Positions 22,196 to 32,323 of a stretch of DNA of 64,000 nt are shown here, piece after piece (the stretch's first letter is position 1; every line of letters begins with the position of its first letter). Source of the DNA: Eurosta solidaginis (lineage: Eukaryota; Arthropoda; Insecta; Diptera; Tephritidae). Both the position numbers and the translations under genes were made by a program. Under the pieces are notes generated by a model. It worked only from the letters and a program-made list of their open reading frames with translations. It was not told the DNA's origin and searched no databases. Location of the stretch: contig NC_090323.1 in assembly GCF_040869045.1 (NCBI RefSeq), positions 259,784,392-259,848,391 of the forward strand, read 5' to 3'.

Positions 22196-22204
22196 TATAA
22201 ATAG
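22196..22204 (+). promoter_or_regulatory. TATA box of the serine protease homologue
   Basis: TATAAATAG lies 72 bp before the ATG. A transcription start about 30 bp on (around 22226, near TTCAACTTCGTTC) would give a short 5' leader of about 40 nt. Position and sequence fit an insect core promoter; start site is inferred. Confidence 0.65.
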
Positions 22205-22267
22205 CACCCACAAATTTCAACTTCGTTCACTTTAAACTTAAAAATCGACAGAAAATCTTTAAGTAAA

Positions 22268-23035
22268 ATGAATTTAGGCAGTTCTTTCGCAATAATGTTT
22301 GCCTTCCTTAGCTGCGTTTTTACTAATACGAATTCGGAATATCGCGTTGTGGGTGGAAGTGATTGCGATATAAGGAATAGCCCATATGCGGTGGGAATAT
22401 TTATTGACGAGAAATATAGATGCATGGGTGCTTTTATCACTAAGAAAAAGGTGCTTACATCTGCATTTTGCTTGGATAATTTCCACCCTTCTCGCATCAC
22501 TATTAAAGCTGGTGCAACCGATTTAAATAAGGCAAAAACAGTTCGCACTGCGGAGCGTATAATTCACCCAAGTGATTTTTTTACGAGACCGGTAGAAATG
22601 GATTTAGCTGTGATTTTTTTTAATGATCTTATCACCAACAAAGAAAACATACAAACAATATCACTTTGCGAAATTGCATTAAACCCGGGCGTAAAATTGC
22701 AAATGAGTTCATGGGGTTCGAAAACTGGAAACGATTTGGAAGTTTCGCATATACTCCAATCTGCAGAATTTGAAGTAATCCCAACCAACGAATGTAAACA
22801 TCATTATGCGGCTTATTATGCGGCGAGATGGAAAACTTTCCCATCAACAGCAATTTGTTTAAGAGATCCGGAGAAGGCAAGGCATACGTGTTGGGGAGAT
22901 CCTGGTGCACCGGCCGTTAACGATGGAAAACTTTGTGCGGTGCTATCGGGTGGGTTCCTAAATTATCCGACTGTGTATACAAGTTTGAGGAATATTGATG
23001 TTCGAGATTTTATAGAAAGTGCGAAAAATTCTTAA
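22268..23035 (+). CDS. Secreted serine protease homologue (catalytically inactive trypsin fold)
   Basis: 255 residues in a single open exon. A hydrophobic signal peptide (about 1-23) is followed by an activation-type cleavage site SEYR-VVGGSDCD, giving a mature trypsin-like domain of about 228 residues, normal S1A length. The catalytic His motif (usually TAAHC) reads TSAFCL, so His is Phe. The Asp is kept in VEMDLAVIFF. The Ser motif (usually GDSGGP) reads CWGDPGAPAV, so Ser is Pro. Without His and Ser it cannot be a protease; such homologues in flies act in immunity cascades, as clip-like cofactors, or in seminal fluid, but which applies here is unknown. Most cysteines needed for the fold remain. 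It has a TATA box upstream and AATAAA at 23109. The absence of stops over 255 codons amid decayed transposons argues that it is under selection. Confidence 0.88.
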   Translation: MNLGSSFAIMFAFLSCVFTNTNSEYRVVGGSDCDIRNSPYAVGIFIDEKYRCMGAFITKKKVLTSAFCLDNFHPSRITIKAGATDLNKAKTVRTAERIIHPSDFFTRPVEMDLAVIFFNDLITNKENIQTISLCEIALNPGVKLQMSSWGSKTGNDLEVSHILQSAEFEVIPTNECKHHYAAYYAARWKTFPSTAICLRDPEKARHTCWGDPGAPAVNDGKLCAVLSGGFLNYPTVYTSLRNIDVRDFIESAKNS

Positions 23036-23108
23036 TTGCAAGGTGTTTTTTTAAATCGACTGCTGAGTTTACCTAACTCGGCTGAACGCCCCATCTCAGA
23101 ACTTTGTT

Positions 23109-23114
23109 AATAAA
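23109..23114 (+). terminator. Polyadenylation signal of the serine protease homologue
   Basis: AATAAA 74 bp after the stop codon, the first canonical signal downstream. A second AT-rich cluster with AATAAATAATAAA lies near 23241. Confidence 0.6.
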
Positions 23115-23829
23115 CATTCTAGCTCACGTCAAAACATAGAATTTATGCTAAGATAGAGCGTTTTCGGAACGGCAGCTGAGATATGGTGATATTTCAATAA
23201 GCAGTCCAAATGGCAATATTTCTTTTTGTGTTATTTACAAATAAATAATAAAAAATGTAATTGCGATTAAAAAAAAAAAAACTTCGGTTGTATTTAATTA
23301 AAGTGTGACGCATGCAAATGCCTTAGGTTGTGAAATCAAATTTTAAACATAGCTTTAGAGTTCCATCGTTTATGAATGGAACACGAGACGAAAAGAAAAT
23401 AACGAAATAAGTGAGGCAAACTTGACCGATGTCGTTATAAAACAGTTGATCCAACCAACCTAATGGAAATCAATGTATTCGTTATTGATATCTTAGCATA
23501 CCGCCTTTGTCATAACCTTATCATAGCCAATTAATTAGTTTTTGGTTTTCAGCCATATCCATAATATATAAATTTTTGCTTTCGCGAATTTATTCACATT
23601 TTGGCGTTATTATTTTTTGTTCTGAAATGTTTTGGCCTATTTTTATTAAGTTATTACATTTTTGAAGTTATACTTCTTTATGCGCGTTATGAAAAATAGG
23701 TGAGTGAAATTTTAACGAATGTGGCATAAAAGTGAGTTTGTGTGTATGTTCGCTGTGAATTGCACGCGCAGAATTGTTTTAAGTGGGATGTACATTAGAC
23801 CGGATTGGTTCCCATTTAAACAAAAAGGT
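23115..23829. other. Downstream spacer of the host gene
   Basis: AT-rich, no gene seen. A poly(A) run at about 23270-23281 could be the tail of a small retroposed sequence. Confidence 0.45.
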
Positions 23830-24007
23830 GTGAGGTTAGGTTAGGTTGAACTGGCCGGTCCATGAGGATCTCACATAGACTGAATGAGTCCGTAGTGTTA
23901 CCAGAATTTTGTTTTAACGACCAAACTGAAAAACCCTATCAAAAACCAAGACCTATGTTATAAATTAACTCCGTCCTTTTCGCAAATACCAGAAGCACCC
24001 TAGGACT

Positions 24008-24247
24008 TCAGCCACTTGCTGCTTCTAAATCTGACAGCTGTGTCACTCCTAATAGCTGGAGTCTTAGCCTGGCAAGCGCAGGGCACGAGCACAGACCATG
24101 CTCGATCGTCTCCTCCTCCAACCCGCACTTCTTACATCTGCTATCACTGACCAAGCCTAATTTAAAGGCATGTGATGCCAGAAGGCAGTGTCCAATCAGA
24201 ATACCCGTCATGAGGCTACATTCTTCTCTTTTTAATGATAGAAGCAA
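24008..24247 (-). pseudogene. LINE C-terminal cysteine motif
   Basis: Continues the LINE polyprotein after RNase H in another frame: LLASHAFKLGLVSDSRCKKC, then LEEETIEHGLCSCPALAR and LQLLGVTQLSDLEAASGL. The C-x2-C...H...C arrangement is the CCHC-like motif found after RNase H in R1/LOA-type elements. Confidence 0.78.
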
Positions 24248-24305
24248 CTTTGTTAGTGTAAGACCTACACATAATCTTCGACACTGTGCAGCCCCGCGCT
24301 TGAAC

Positions 24306-24821
24306 TCACGCCTTTTCCGCTTGGTCGATCATGTGCAAATCTCGTCTTCGCTTAATCTCTCCCAGTCTAATTGGGACGTGTACGGAGCAAGCTTCAAGGA
24401 ATGCACCCTTTTTAGCTAGTTCATCCGCTTTTTCATTCCCATCTATTCTCATATGCCCTGGGACCCAATATAGATGTATGCTTCTCCCTGTCCGAATTCT
24501 CTCCAGAGACTGCTTACACTCTAACACGCATTTAGATGCTGTGCTATGCGAGATTATTGCCTTAACTGCTGCTTGACTTTCAATATAAAAGTTAACACGG
24601 TTCCAGCTTAAGCTATTCTCTTCCAGGGTTTCTACTGCTTTTGTTACGGCTAATATTATCGCTTGGAAAACGCCACAGCAATCCGGCAGTCTGTAGGATC
24701 TGTTTATTTCCGGATCAGCACAGCATATCGCAGACCCTACTTCTTCCACTACTTTGGAACCATCTGTGTACACATATATCGCCTCGTCCGCCATTTGAGC
24801 AGCCTTGCGCCAACCGTCCAC
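24306..24821 (-). pseudogene. LINE RNase H domain
   Basis: Open frame of 171 codons with the RNase H start IYVYTDGSKVVEEVGSAI (first Asp), a degenerate second site (GVFQAIILAVTKAVETLEE, where the usual motif has Glu before the helix), FYIESQAAVKAI, in which the usual catalytic Asp of 'DSQAA' is Glu, and a clear C-terminal YWVPGHMRIDGNEKADELAK with the last acidic residue. The other copy (62900-63110) keeps DSQAA. The altered residues suggest loss of activity. Confidence 0.85.
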
Positions 24822-25048
24822 TTCTTTGTGGCCTTAAGATCGCCCTCGAAGCGCAGATAGACAATCAGGTAGTCTGTTCTTCTTGTGATTGATGACGCTA
24901 TACTACTGTGGCTGTATGGTCGGCGCTCAAGGTGCCCGAAGCACTGAGTCTGGTGTATAATCAATGAATGTTTTTGGTTTTTCACTCCTGAAGATGACTT
25001 CAGATTGAAGTCGAAATATCGGCAATACAAACAATTCGGCAAATATAT

Positions 25049-25260
25049 TGTAATGAATTTAGGGAAATTACGCTTAATTGCAACCTTCTGCTAACGTTCG
25101 ACTCGCTAAACTGTTGAATACATCTCTCCAATATTCTATATTGCAAAATGGTATTTATTAGACTACTTTGTGAGTAGTACAATTATACTTCTGATTGCTC
25201 AGCTTGCGTTGCTTTTATACTCTCCGTTGCTTCACTCGCATACCTCGACTAAAGTCTATA
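25049..25260 (-). repeat. Fragment of a Gypsy LTR related to the two elements in this window
   Basis: On the minus strand its end (TAAATTCATTACA, at 25049-25061) and the preceding CGAACGTTAGCAGAAGGTTG and TTCAACAGTTTAGCG parallel the U5 ends at 37260-37348. It diverges upstream, so it belongs to a sister subfamily. No internal region is attached: a solo or truncated LTR. Confidence 0.72.
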
Positions 25261-26102
25261 CCAGAGCCGGCCAAAAGTTGCACATTGTGCAATTTGAGTT
25301 CGTATTTTCACACAGACACTAACGATGTGCGATCACGATCGTTTGCTTTCGCTTGTCACACACTAAAATCAACAGTGAATGCAAAAGGAAAAGTCCATGC
25401 TACTTTTTGGGCACATAATAAAAACAATATGCTGCAAGGTTAAAGTGAGTTTTAATACGTTTTAGTTAGTATTATTAAGTTCCTTTGAACATACATATTA
25501 ATATTGACAATTTAAATGTTAATAATTAATAATAATTAATTAATTATTAATAAATATTGACAATTTAATACAAGTAACTTTTTATACATTCTACTTAGTT
25601 TTATTAATTTTTATACATTTTTTTTATTGAATAACTTTATGTTTTGAAAATATATGTTTCTATCTTTACATTTACTTTGTTTTATAGTTCTTTCTTAATG
25701 AAAAAGTGATTTTTTAAAGTAAATTTTGCATTGAAGAAACACCATACCTTCTTTTATAAAATAAGTTTTATCTGGCTAGCTCGACCTCCGCGTCCTTAGT
25801 TATATGAATATAAAAAAATATTTTTAGGATTAGCTTGAAAACAAATAACCAGAGTCCTTTTTAATTTCGAACTTCACAGTCCACATTTTCTTTTAGCACA
25901 CTGTGGGGAGTTGTCACTCAATTTTTACACACACTTATGCAATTGTTACATCAGTGTGTGAGTTATCTCTTCGTGGCCTCTTATATATGTGTGTAAATGT
26001 TGATTGATGTGTTCATGTGTATACGAGTGGCTGCTTCATGTTTTTTTTATTGTTGCATGATTATTTATTTAATATCAGCTTCTTGATGCTAATATTCGTC
26101 AC
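25261..26102. other. Unassigned AT-rich spacer
   Basis: No gene recognised. Contains a TTAATTAATTATTAAT-type AT-only tract (about 25515-25560). The upstream part (24949-25048) includes CCTGAAGATGACTTC followed by GAAGTCGAAATATCGG, a motif common in 3' regions of several insect retroelements. Confidence 0.4.
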
Positions 26103-26112
26103 AATATATATT

Positions 26113-26569
26113 AGACTGGGTCGATTTATTAACCGATATCGCGCCATCGATTTTTCGATAGGATTTGGGCTCAGGAAAAAAGCTCCACTACGCACACCCA
26201 AAAAAATAATTTTCCAGCCTGCGAAATTTTTTTTGTTTTTTTGTTGGTTTTTGATTTTTAAGGTTTTCTTCATTACCTACTAAAAAATTTTCATTTTTTA
26301 TTTTTTTTTTGCTTGTTTTGCAAAAAACTGTTATCGCCAACGTTTTAAGCGGACATTTTTGGGTCGGACAGGGTACACATGAAAATTTTTTTAGTAGGTC
26401 ATGAAAAAAACCTTAAAAATCAAAAACCAACAAAAAAACAAAAATTTGGCAGGCTCGAAAATTATTTTTTTGGGTATGCTTAGTGGAACTTTTTTTCCTG
26501 AGCCCAAATCCTATCGAAAAATCGATGACGCGATATAGGTTCACTTTCGTGCATACAACTCGACCCAGG

Positions 26570-26571
<2 letters not shown>
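26113..26571. mobile_element. Short foldback element with GACTGGGTCG ends
   Basis: 459 bp, almost a complete palindrome: left AGACTGGGTCGA, CATCGATTTTTCGATAGGAT, CTCAGGAAAAAAGCTCCACT and AAAATCAAAAACCAACAAAA have complements in mirror order on the right, ending CTCGACCCAGGTT. Flanks AATATATAT (26103-26111) and AATATATAT (26572-26580) match, giving a possible 9-bp duplication, though the AT-rich site weakens this. Terminal sequence is shared with the long element at 18940-20380, so both may belong to one mobilising system. Confidence 0.75.

Positions 26572-26608
<37 letters not shown>
26571..26608. repeat. (AT)n microsatellite
   Basis: About 17 perfect TA dinucleotides directly beside the foldback element. 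Confidence 0.95.
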
Positions 26609-26610
<2 letters not shown>

Positions 26611-27160
26611 TAAACACATTTCCTGTCTTTTATTAAACTTATGTATATATGGGCCTAGAGCTCAACCATACTTTGAAGAAATGAATTATTTGCAGGGAAT
26701 TAAAAGATATTTTTAATGATGACAAAGAAGTATAACTTCTCACGCGCATACATAAGTACACGCGGCTCTTTTTTTAACACGCTTATAATAACTTCACTTG
26801 TATGCATGTGTGTAACTCTCTAGGCTAGGCGCGCAAAGGAGAGTTACAAACAAATAAATATATACTTTAAAACTTAAAATATACTGCAACCTAAAATTTA
26901 AAAATAATTTTCAAAATAAGTTTAAAACAATAACGAACGAAAAATACTAGTATTATTGTCAAAAAAAACGTGGGCGCTTATTTTTGTAAATCGATCGCCT
27001 GCCCCAATTTCTATATTCCTATAGATGCCGTCCTAACCACATTATATTTAATGAATCTGTATGTTAAAGATGAACAGACGTTTAAATCGGCTTAAATAAA
27101 CGTCGCATTAGCACTTAATACAATATGTTGATTATGTCAACCCACTATGTTTCGAGCAGT
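26609..27160. other. Unassigned spacer
   Basis: AT-rich; no gene or repeat recognised. Confidence 0.4.
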
Positions 27161-27440
27161 GTTGTTGCTCAAAATTTAGTTTCCTGCCCCCCCCCCCCCA
27201 ACTATGATTTTGTGGCAGGAGAATACAATATATGTAACTAATTAGCAGTTTGAAAACAGATAGAACTAATTAAGTATACCCTTTGTACTTTTATCTATTT
27301 ATTCACTAACAATACAGTTATTGTACACATATCACATGATCGTTCTCAAGTTAATATATCAATTCAGTTGTGCAAATACTTACAGTGATGGAAAAAAGAA
27401 TAGGGACAATTGACTGCAAAATCCTAAATCAATTATATCA
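27161..27440. repeat. Dispersed Tc1-like end sequence, copy 1
   Basis: From GTTGTTGCTCAAAATTTAG to CAATTGACTGCAAAA it matches 61385-61640 with high similarity, including CACATATCACATGATCGTTC. The end segment CAGTGATGGAAAAAAGAAT (27385 on) has the look of a Tc1/mariner terminal repeat. Includes a run of about 13 C (27187). No transposase frame in this copy. Confidence 0.65.
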
Positions 27441-27722
27441 GCAGGTGTTTTTTTTTTTTGGTTTTAGGTGTACCACTTATGCAGGTATATGATTGTGTGG
27501 ATTTGATTTTGCAACCCTTTTTGGTTTTGTAATAATCAATTAAGGTTTGTGATACTTTCAGCGGTGAGTACAATTTCCTCTTTTCTAAACAGGTGAGTGC
27601 TCACACACGCACACATACAAGCACATTAAGGGGGTCGCCGTCCTACGGTTAGTTGGTGCTTGATTTAACGATTTCACATTGCTGGTTGCTAAGTTCAGCT
27701 ACATGTTGCTATTTCTACTCCT
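27441..27722. other. Unassigned spacer
   Basis: No gene. Contains a T-run (about 27448-27460) and a CACACACGCACACATAC stretch near 27601. Confidence 0.4.
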
Positions 27723-28085
27723 GGGGCCCTATTCGCTAACTGTGAGTTTTAAAGTGTACACAAGAAATTGTGTAAACTTTGAAATTCTGATTCTGTAAAG
27801 CAAAACTTTGAACAAAAAACTCACTGATAAAAACTTCGTGAGTTTTCTTCACAGCCAGTGTACACTATTTTGACATACAAAACTCATACGCACTGTTCCA
27901 GAATGACTTTTTTGTTTTCATGGCGTTTGATGATGAAGACTTTTACATTCAGCGCTCATTCAACAAAACAATGTGCACAATAATTTACAGAATCGCATGA
28001 AAATTTAAAGTGTAAATTGTGTGTGCAAATGAGTTTTCAATGAGTGTACATTTTTCAGTTTTTCACAGTTAGGGAATTGACCCCC
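27723..28085. mobile_element. MITE with CTAACTGTGA-type inverted ends
   Basis: Left GGGGCCCTATTCGCTAACTG-TGAG (27723 on) pairs with the right end TTTTTCACAGTTAGGGAATT-GACCCCC (ending 28085). Inner parts also pair (AAGTGTACAC against GAGTGTACAT). About 363 bp, no open frame, no evident target duplication. A typical size and layout for a MITE. Confidence 0.6.
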
Positions 28086-28930
28086 TGTTCACCATCTCAC
28101 TGTTAAATCATAAATTATTTCCCAAAGCTTTAGCTCTGCGCCGTGCCTTGTGTCGATGGTGATATTTTGCGATTTGCAACTTTGCTTGCGCAGGCGCGTC
28201 GTCCGTAGTCATGGCATGGCTACATCAGCAGGAGCAGTTACAGAGCGGCAGTCATCTTGAACAGCAAGTATTAATTTTTAAATGCATGTCTTTCATAGGT
28301 ATTGACGCTGTTATGGCTACCTACTTCTTTAACTTTATTGTTGTTGCTGGCGTTAATCTGCGCGCGCAGTTATGGTCCATTGACAAATTTGTTTCACTGA
28401 CTGTTTAACGTAACCTCATGCGGGTTTCTTTAAATATTTAAAGCCCCGACACATAAGCAGTTTTTCATATATATGAGTTTAACACAAGATTATGCATTAT
28501 GAGTAGATTGCACGCATTTTTATGGAGAACGATAGAAAGAGCGACACTGGCGCCATCTGATATTGAAAAGTAGCCAACTGCCAAATTTTGTTGCAAGCAA
28601 ATCATAAGAAGAAGAACTTGACATTTGCTTTGGCTAAGGGTGTTTGCACATTTTGCAAGTGAAAAAATAAATTTTCTAACATTTTTCGCAATTAAAAACT
28701 GCAATATAACACTCGAATACGACACAAAATATGTTAGCAAGTAATTTTGTTGTATGTATAGGGAGAATGTTTATAACAGTGCTTCGCGAAATTTTGTATG
28801 TGCATGGGCAAGGCGTAATAAACTTCAATTGCCAAGTCTTAAGTTCCTTCATATTTACAAACGCAACATCTTGGTTGATTGTGGCGATGTTATTGGAATG
28901 CATAAGCTTGTGTTAAACGCATCTATATGA
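28086..28930. other. Unassigned spacer
   Basis: Several open frames of 60-90 codons occur on both strands but none has a domain, signal or biased composition to support it. Confidence 0.4.
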
Positions 28931-30232
28931 AAAATGTCATTGTGCCGCGGCCTTGAGTGGAATTGCATAGCAGGAGTCAAAATATACCTATGTATGTAGA
29001 AATTAATGAATATGTATGTAGGAATGAATGAATTTCAAGACATACTACAGTATATATCTATAGTATACTCGTATATCTCATACAACCGATTGTTCAGATA
29101 AGAAACTTTTCGTAATTTCTGCCCCATGTTTTAACAGCTAGAAGTTTCAAATTTCACCAAATGCCTTCGTATATAGCAGATATTGTTGTCTGAGAAATTC
29201 GAAGAGATCGGTCGTATATATAGCATATGTCCCCTACAACCAATTGTTCAGATAAGAAAATTTTCGCAATTTATACACCATTTTAACAGCTAGAAGCTTC
29301 AAATTTCATCAAATACTTACGTTTACATTATATATTGTTAAAAAGAGTGATTCATTGTCATAGATATTTCATGCAGACCACAAAAAACGTGAAACTTTGC
29401 ATCCTCACACAATTTACCTACCTATTTTTATACTTTTCATGAAAATGAAATGGTATATTAACTTCGTCACGAATCTCAAAATTGTAAGCCCTTAAAGGAA
29501 AATAGATAGACAAACCAATAAGTATACCGAAATGACCAGGATGAAGAGCTGAGTTGATTTAGCCATGTCCGTCTGTCTGTATGTTTGCAAAGTAGTCCTT
29601 CAATTTTATGTGTCCGATTATTTGTCGGAACCGGCTGGATCGGACCACTATAGCAGAAAAGAGGAATTTTGTCATATCTTCCTCAATTTATCAGATTGAA
29701 GCTTCAAACTTCACCATATGCGTTCGCATGTTGCACAAATTGTTGTTTGAAAAAATTGATGAGATCGGTCGGGTATAAGGCATATATCCCCCACAACCGA
29801 TTGTTCAGATAAGAAGTTTTTGGTAATTACTGCCCCATTTTAATAGCTAGAGGCTTCAAATTTCACCGAATGCTTACGTATAGAACATTCATTGTTGTCT
29901 GAAAAAATTTTATAGATAGATGGTATATATAGTATATATCTCACACAACTCATTGTTCAGATAAGAAACTTTTCGTAATTTCTGCCCCACTTTAACAGTT
30001 AGAAGCTACAAATTTCATCAAGTACCTTCGCAGATATTGTTGTATGAAAAATTCGAGAGATCGGTATTATATATAGCATATGCCCCCTACAACCGATTGT
30101 TCAGATAAGAAACTTTTTGCAATTTCTACACCATTTGAACAGCCAGAAACTGCAAATTTCAGCAAATGCTTACGTATATAGCATACATTTTTGCCTTAAA
30201 AAATCATAGAGATCGGTTGTATATGTATATAT
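28931..30232. mobile_element. Third DINE-like family, part left of the Gypsy insertion
   Basis: Repeats of about 145-155 bp: the landmark TTGTTCAGATAAGAA recurs near 29091, 29245, 29802, 29954 and 30098, each with AGCTAGAAGCTTCAAATTTC and GAGATCGGTCGTATATA. Between the two groups lies ATGAAAATGAAATGGTATAT (29440) and TTTAGCCATGTCCGTCTGTC (29560), the block shared with DINE-1-type elements. Continues after the Gypsy element at 37349. Non-coding throughout. Confidence 0.65.
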
Positions 30233-30812
30233 TGTGACGAATATTAGTAACACTAAGGGCCACCGTGGTGCGATGGTAGCGTGCTCCGCCTATCACACCG
30301 TATGCCCTGGGTTCAACTCCCGGGCATAGCAACATCAAAATTTTAGAAATAAGATTTTTCAATTAGAAGAAAATTTTTCTAAGCGGGGTCGCCCCTCGGC
30401 AGTGTCTGGCAAGCGCTCCGATTGTATTTCTGCCATGAAAAGCTCTCAGTGAAAACTCATCTGCCTTGCAGATGCCGTTCGGAGTCGGCATAAAACATGT
30501 AGGTCCCGTCCGGCCAATTTGTAGGGAAAAATCAAGAGGAGCACGACGCAAATTGGAAGAGAAGCTCGGCCTTAGATCTCTTCGGAGGTTATCGCGCCTT
30601 ACATTTATTTTTTTTTTTTTTAAGGGATACTATCATCTCTATGCCGATACTAAGCAGTGACTTGCATTCATATAAACAAATCAATCATTATGTACATACA
30701 AGCAGCGGAGAGAAACGCGCAGACACACATTAGAGTTATTTATTCAACAGTTTAGCGATACGAACGTTAGGAGAAGGTTGCAAATAAGCGGAATTGCACT
30801 AAATTCGTTACA
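30233..30812 (+). repeat. Left LTR of Gypsy B, interrupted by a SINE
   Basis: TGTGACGAATATTAGTAACA at the start corresponds to TGCGACGAATATTAGCAACA of the right LTR. After the SINE it resumes GGGATACTATCATCTCTATG. The segment matching about 36950-37255 of the right LTR, including the TATA box and AATAAA, is deleted at about 30732 (ACACACAT joined to TAGAGTTATTTATTC). Without its promoter this LTR cannot drive the element. Confidence 0.85.
30260..30620 (+). mobile_element. tRNA-derived SINE, copy 2, with duplicated TAAGG site
   Basis: The head has an A-box-like TGGTGCGATGGTAGCGTG and a B-box-like GGGTTCAACTCCCGGGC, then a body with CTTGCAGATGCCGTTCGGAG and AGAGAAGCTCGGCCTTAGAT, ending GAGGTTATCGCGCCTTACAT and a T-rich tail. 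TAAGG at 30255-30259 is repeated at 30621-30625, and the LTR sequence continues across, so this is a clean insertion. Transcription by RNA polymerase III and mobilisation by a LINE are what is known for such SINEs. Confidence 0.88.
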
Positions 30813-30814
30813 AT

Positions 30815-30826
30815 TGGTGTCAGAAG
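30815..30826 (+). promoter_or_regulatory. Primer-binding site, tRNA-Leu
   Basis: TGGTGTCAGAAG is an exact complement to the last 12 nt of an insect tRNA-Leu including CCA. It lies two bases after the left LTR. Confidence 0.85.
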
Positions 30827-30865
30827 AGAAATTGTTGAATAAATTCCGAAGAGTTTTAATACAAC

Positions 30866-32022
30866 TTGGACCTGGCAAAGTTGAGTGAATTAAAGATCCA
30901 GCAACTGAAAAAGGATTTGGAGAACCGTGGATTGAATACAACCGGCAATAAGATCGAACTTCAAGCACGGCTACGAGAGGTAATGGAGTCGCAAGGAATT
31001 GATGTGGATGAGTATGTCTTTTATCCTGATGTGAAAGAATCAACAACAAAAATTGAAGAGAAAAGCGAAACATCACAGACAGTTACGAGCACAGACTTGA
31101 ACCCGATTTTGGCTGCAATATCTGCCCAAACATCGGTAGTGTCATCTCAACTGACACAACAGAAGACATATATGTCATCTCAATTGGAAGAACAGAAGAC
31201 GTATATGGTATCCCATCTGGAATCCCAGGAGATACGTATAACATCCAAGATTGAAGCACAAGAAACGCGTATTTCAGAAATGTCGTCGCAAATATCATCC
31301 CAACTGGAATCACAGGAAACACGTATCTCAGAGATGTCGTCAGAAATAACATCTAAAATTGAAACACAAGAGGCACGTATATCAGAAATGTCGCCACAAA
31401 TTTCAGCACAAGTATCATCGCAGATCTCTGCACAACTGGAAGCCCGAATGGACGAAAAAATAATGCAGTCTGAGATGCTTTAAAAGGTCGTATACAGGAG
31501 CTGCAACTAAATCGCCCAGTTGTTTCAGCAAGCAATACGAAGGTAAAAAATCCATCTTTTGACGGTTCTGTTCCTTTCCAGGTGTTTAAGATTCAGTTTG
31601 AGAAGACCACAGCAGTGAACAACTGGTGTGCTGAAGATAAATTTGCTGCACTATTCGTGGCATTGAAAGGATCTGCTGCTGAAATCTTACAGACTATTCC
31701 CGAGGGAGAGCGGAACAACTACGAAACATTGATGAGCGCTCTAGAGAAGCGATACGGAAGCGAACACAGGAAACAGATATACCAAATAGAGTTGCAAAAC
31801 CGCTACCAAAAAGCTAATGAGACTTTGCAGGAGTTTGCGTCAGATATCGAAAGGCTTGCACATTTGGCGAATGCCGACGCACCCGTGGAATACACCGAAA
31901 GGGTAAAAATTCAGATCTTTATAAATGGCATACGGGACGTCGACATACGCAAACCCAAAGCCAACATTTGCAAAAGCGGTATCACATGCATTGACTCAGG
32001 AAACTGCCTCACTATTGAGTAA
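30866..32022 (+). pseudogene. Gypsy B Gag with SAP-like N terminus, one frameshift
   Basis: First part 30866-31483: SAP-like helix pair (LSELKIQQLKKDLENRGL, GNKIELQARLREVMES), then a long coiled-coil made of repeats of SQLEEQKTYM, SQLESQETRI and SEMSSQI. Frame changes near 31475, and the second part (31582-32022) is the capsid with FKIQFEKTTAVNNWCAEDKF, ALKGSAAEILQTIPEGER and YGSEHRKQIYQIELQNRYQK. Another shift follows near 31930. A zinc knuckle core CGNPGHIARHC is readable at 32130-32162, with the first Cys position altered. No ATG at the expected start; the codon equivalent to the sister's ATG is CTG. Confidence 0.82.
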
Positions 32023-32323
32023 ACCAGCATACAAAGCTCATTGTGTGGAAGTGGAAAGACCAGATTGGGTAGACACAATTTTGGAAGCACTGAAGGGATC
32101 ACAACAGAAAAATGCCGTAGTTATGAAAGTGCGGCAACCCAGGTCACATTGCACGACATTGCAGCACCGGTCCCAACAGTTCCAACAATGTGGGTGGCCG
32201 TAAACGCAGAGCTGAAGGAGATGAGCAAATCTCCAAGTTCTCTCGTTAAACTAAAGCGAGTCAGCCGCAAGGGGCGGCAGCTGGCTCCCTCAACTGAATG
32301 CCCCACAATCTCTATCTCGCAAA

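Larger units (their letters stand above)
23830..24948 (-). mobile_element. LINE 3' portion with RNase H domain (R1/LOA/I-type), 5' truncated
   Basis: Reads on the minus strand from about 24948 to a 3' end near 23830 with CCTAACCTAACCTCA. It holds a C-terminal piece of RT connector (LERRPYSHSSIASSITRRTD), an RNase H domain and a cysteine motif near the end. The same family is present at 62091-63118 on the plus strand. RT and endonuclease are missing, the usual 5' truncation of LINE copies. Confidence 0.8.

Noticed and set aside
22564..22910. Minus-strand frames opposite the serine protease homologue
   Set aside because: Shadows of the real gene on the other strand; no domain or signal.
22268..23035. 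Active trypsin
   Set aside because: The catalytic His and Ser positions are Phe and Pro, so proteolysis is not possible by the known mechanism.
28465..28903. Minus-strand frames of 91 and 75 codons
   Set aside because: Hydrophobic, Ile/Leu/Asn-rich translations of AT-rich DNA that overlap each other in different frames; no support as genes.
30262..30335. Functional tRNA gene
   Set aside because: The A- and B-box-like sequence belongs to the head of a SINE; it does not fold to a complete cloverleaf by eye and is followed by the SINE body.
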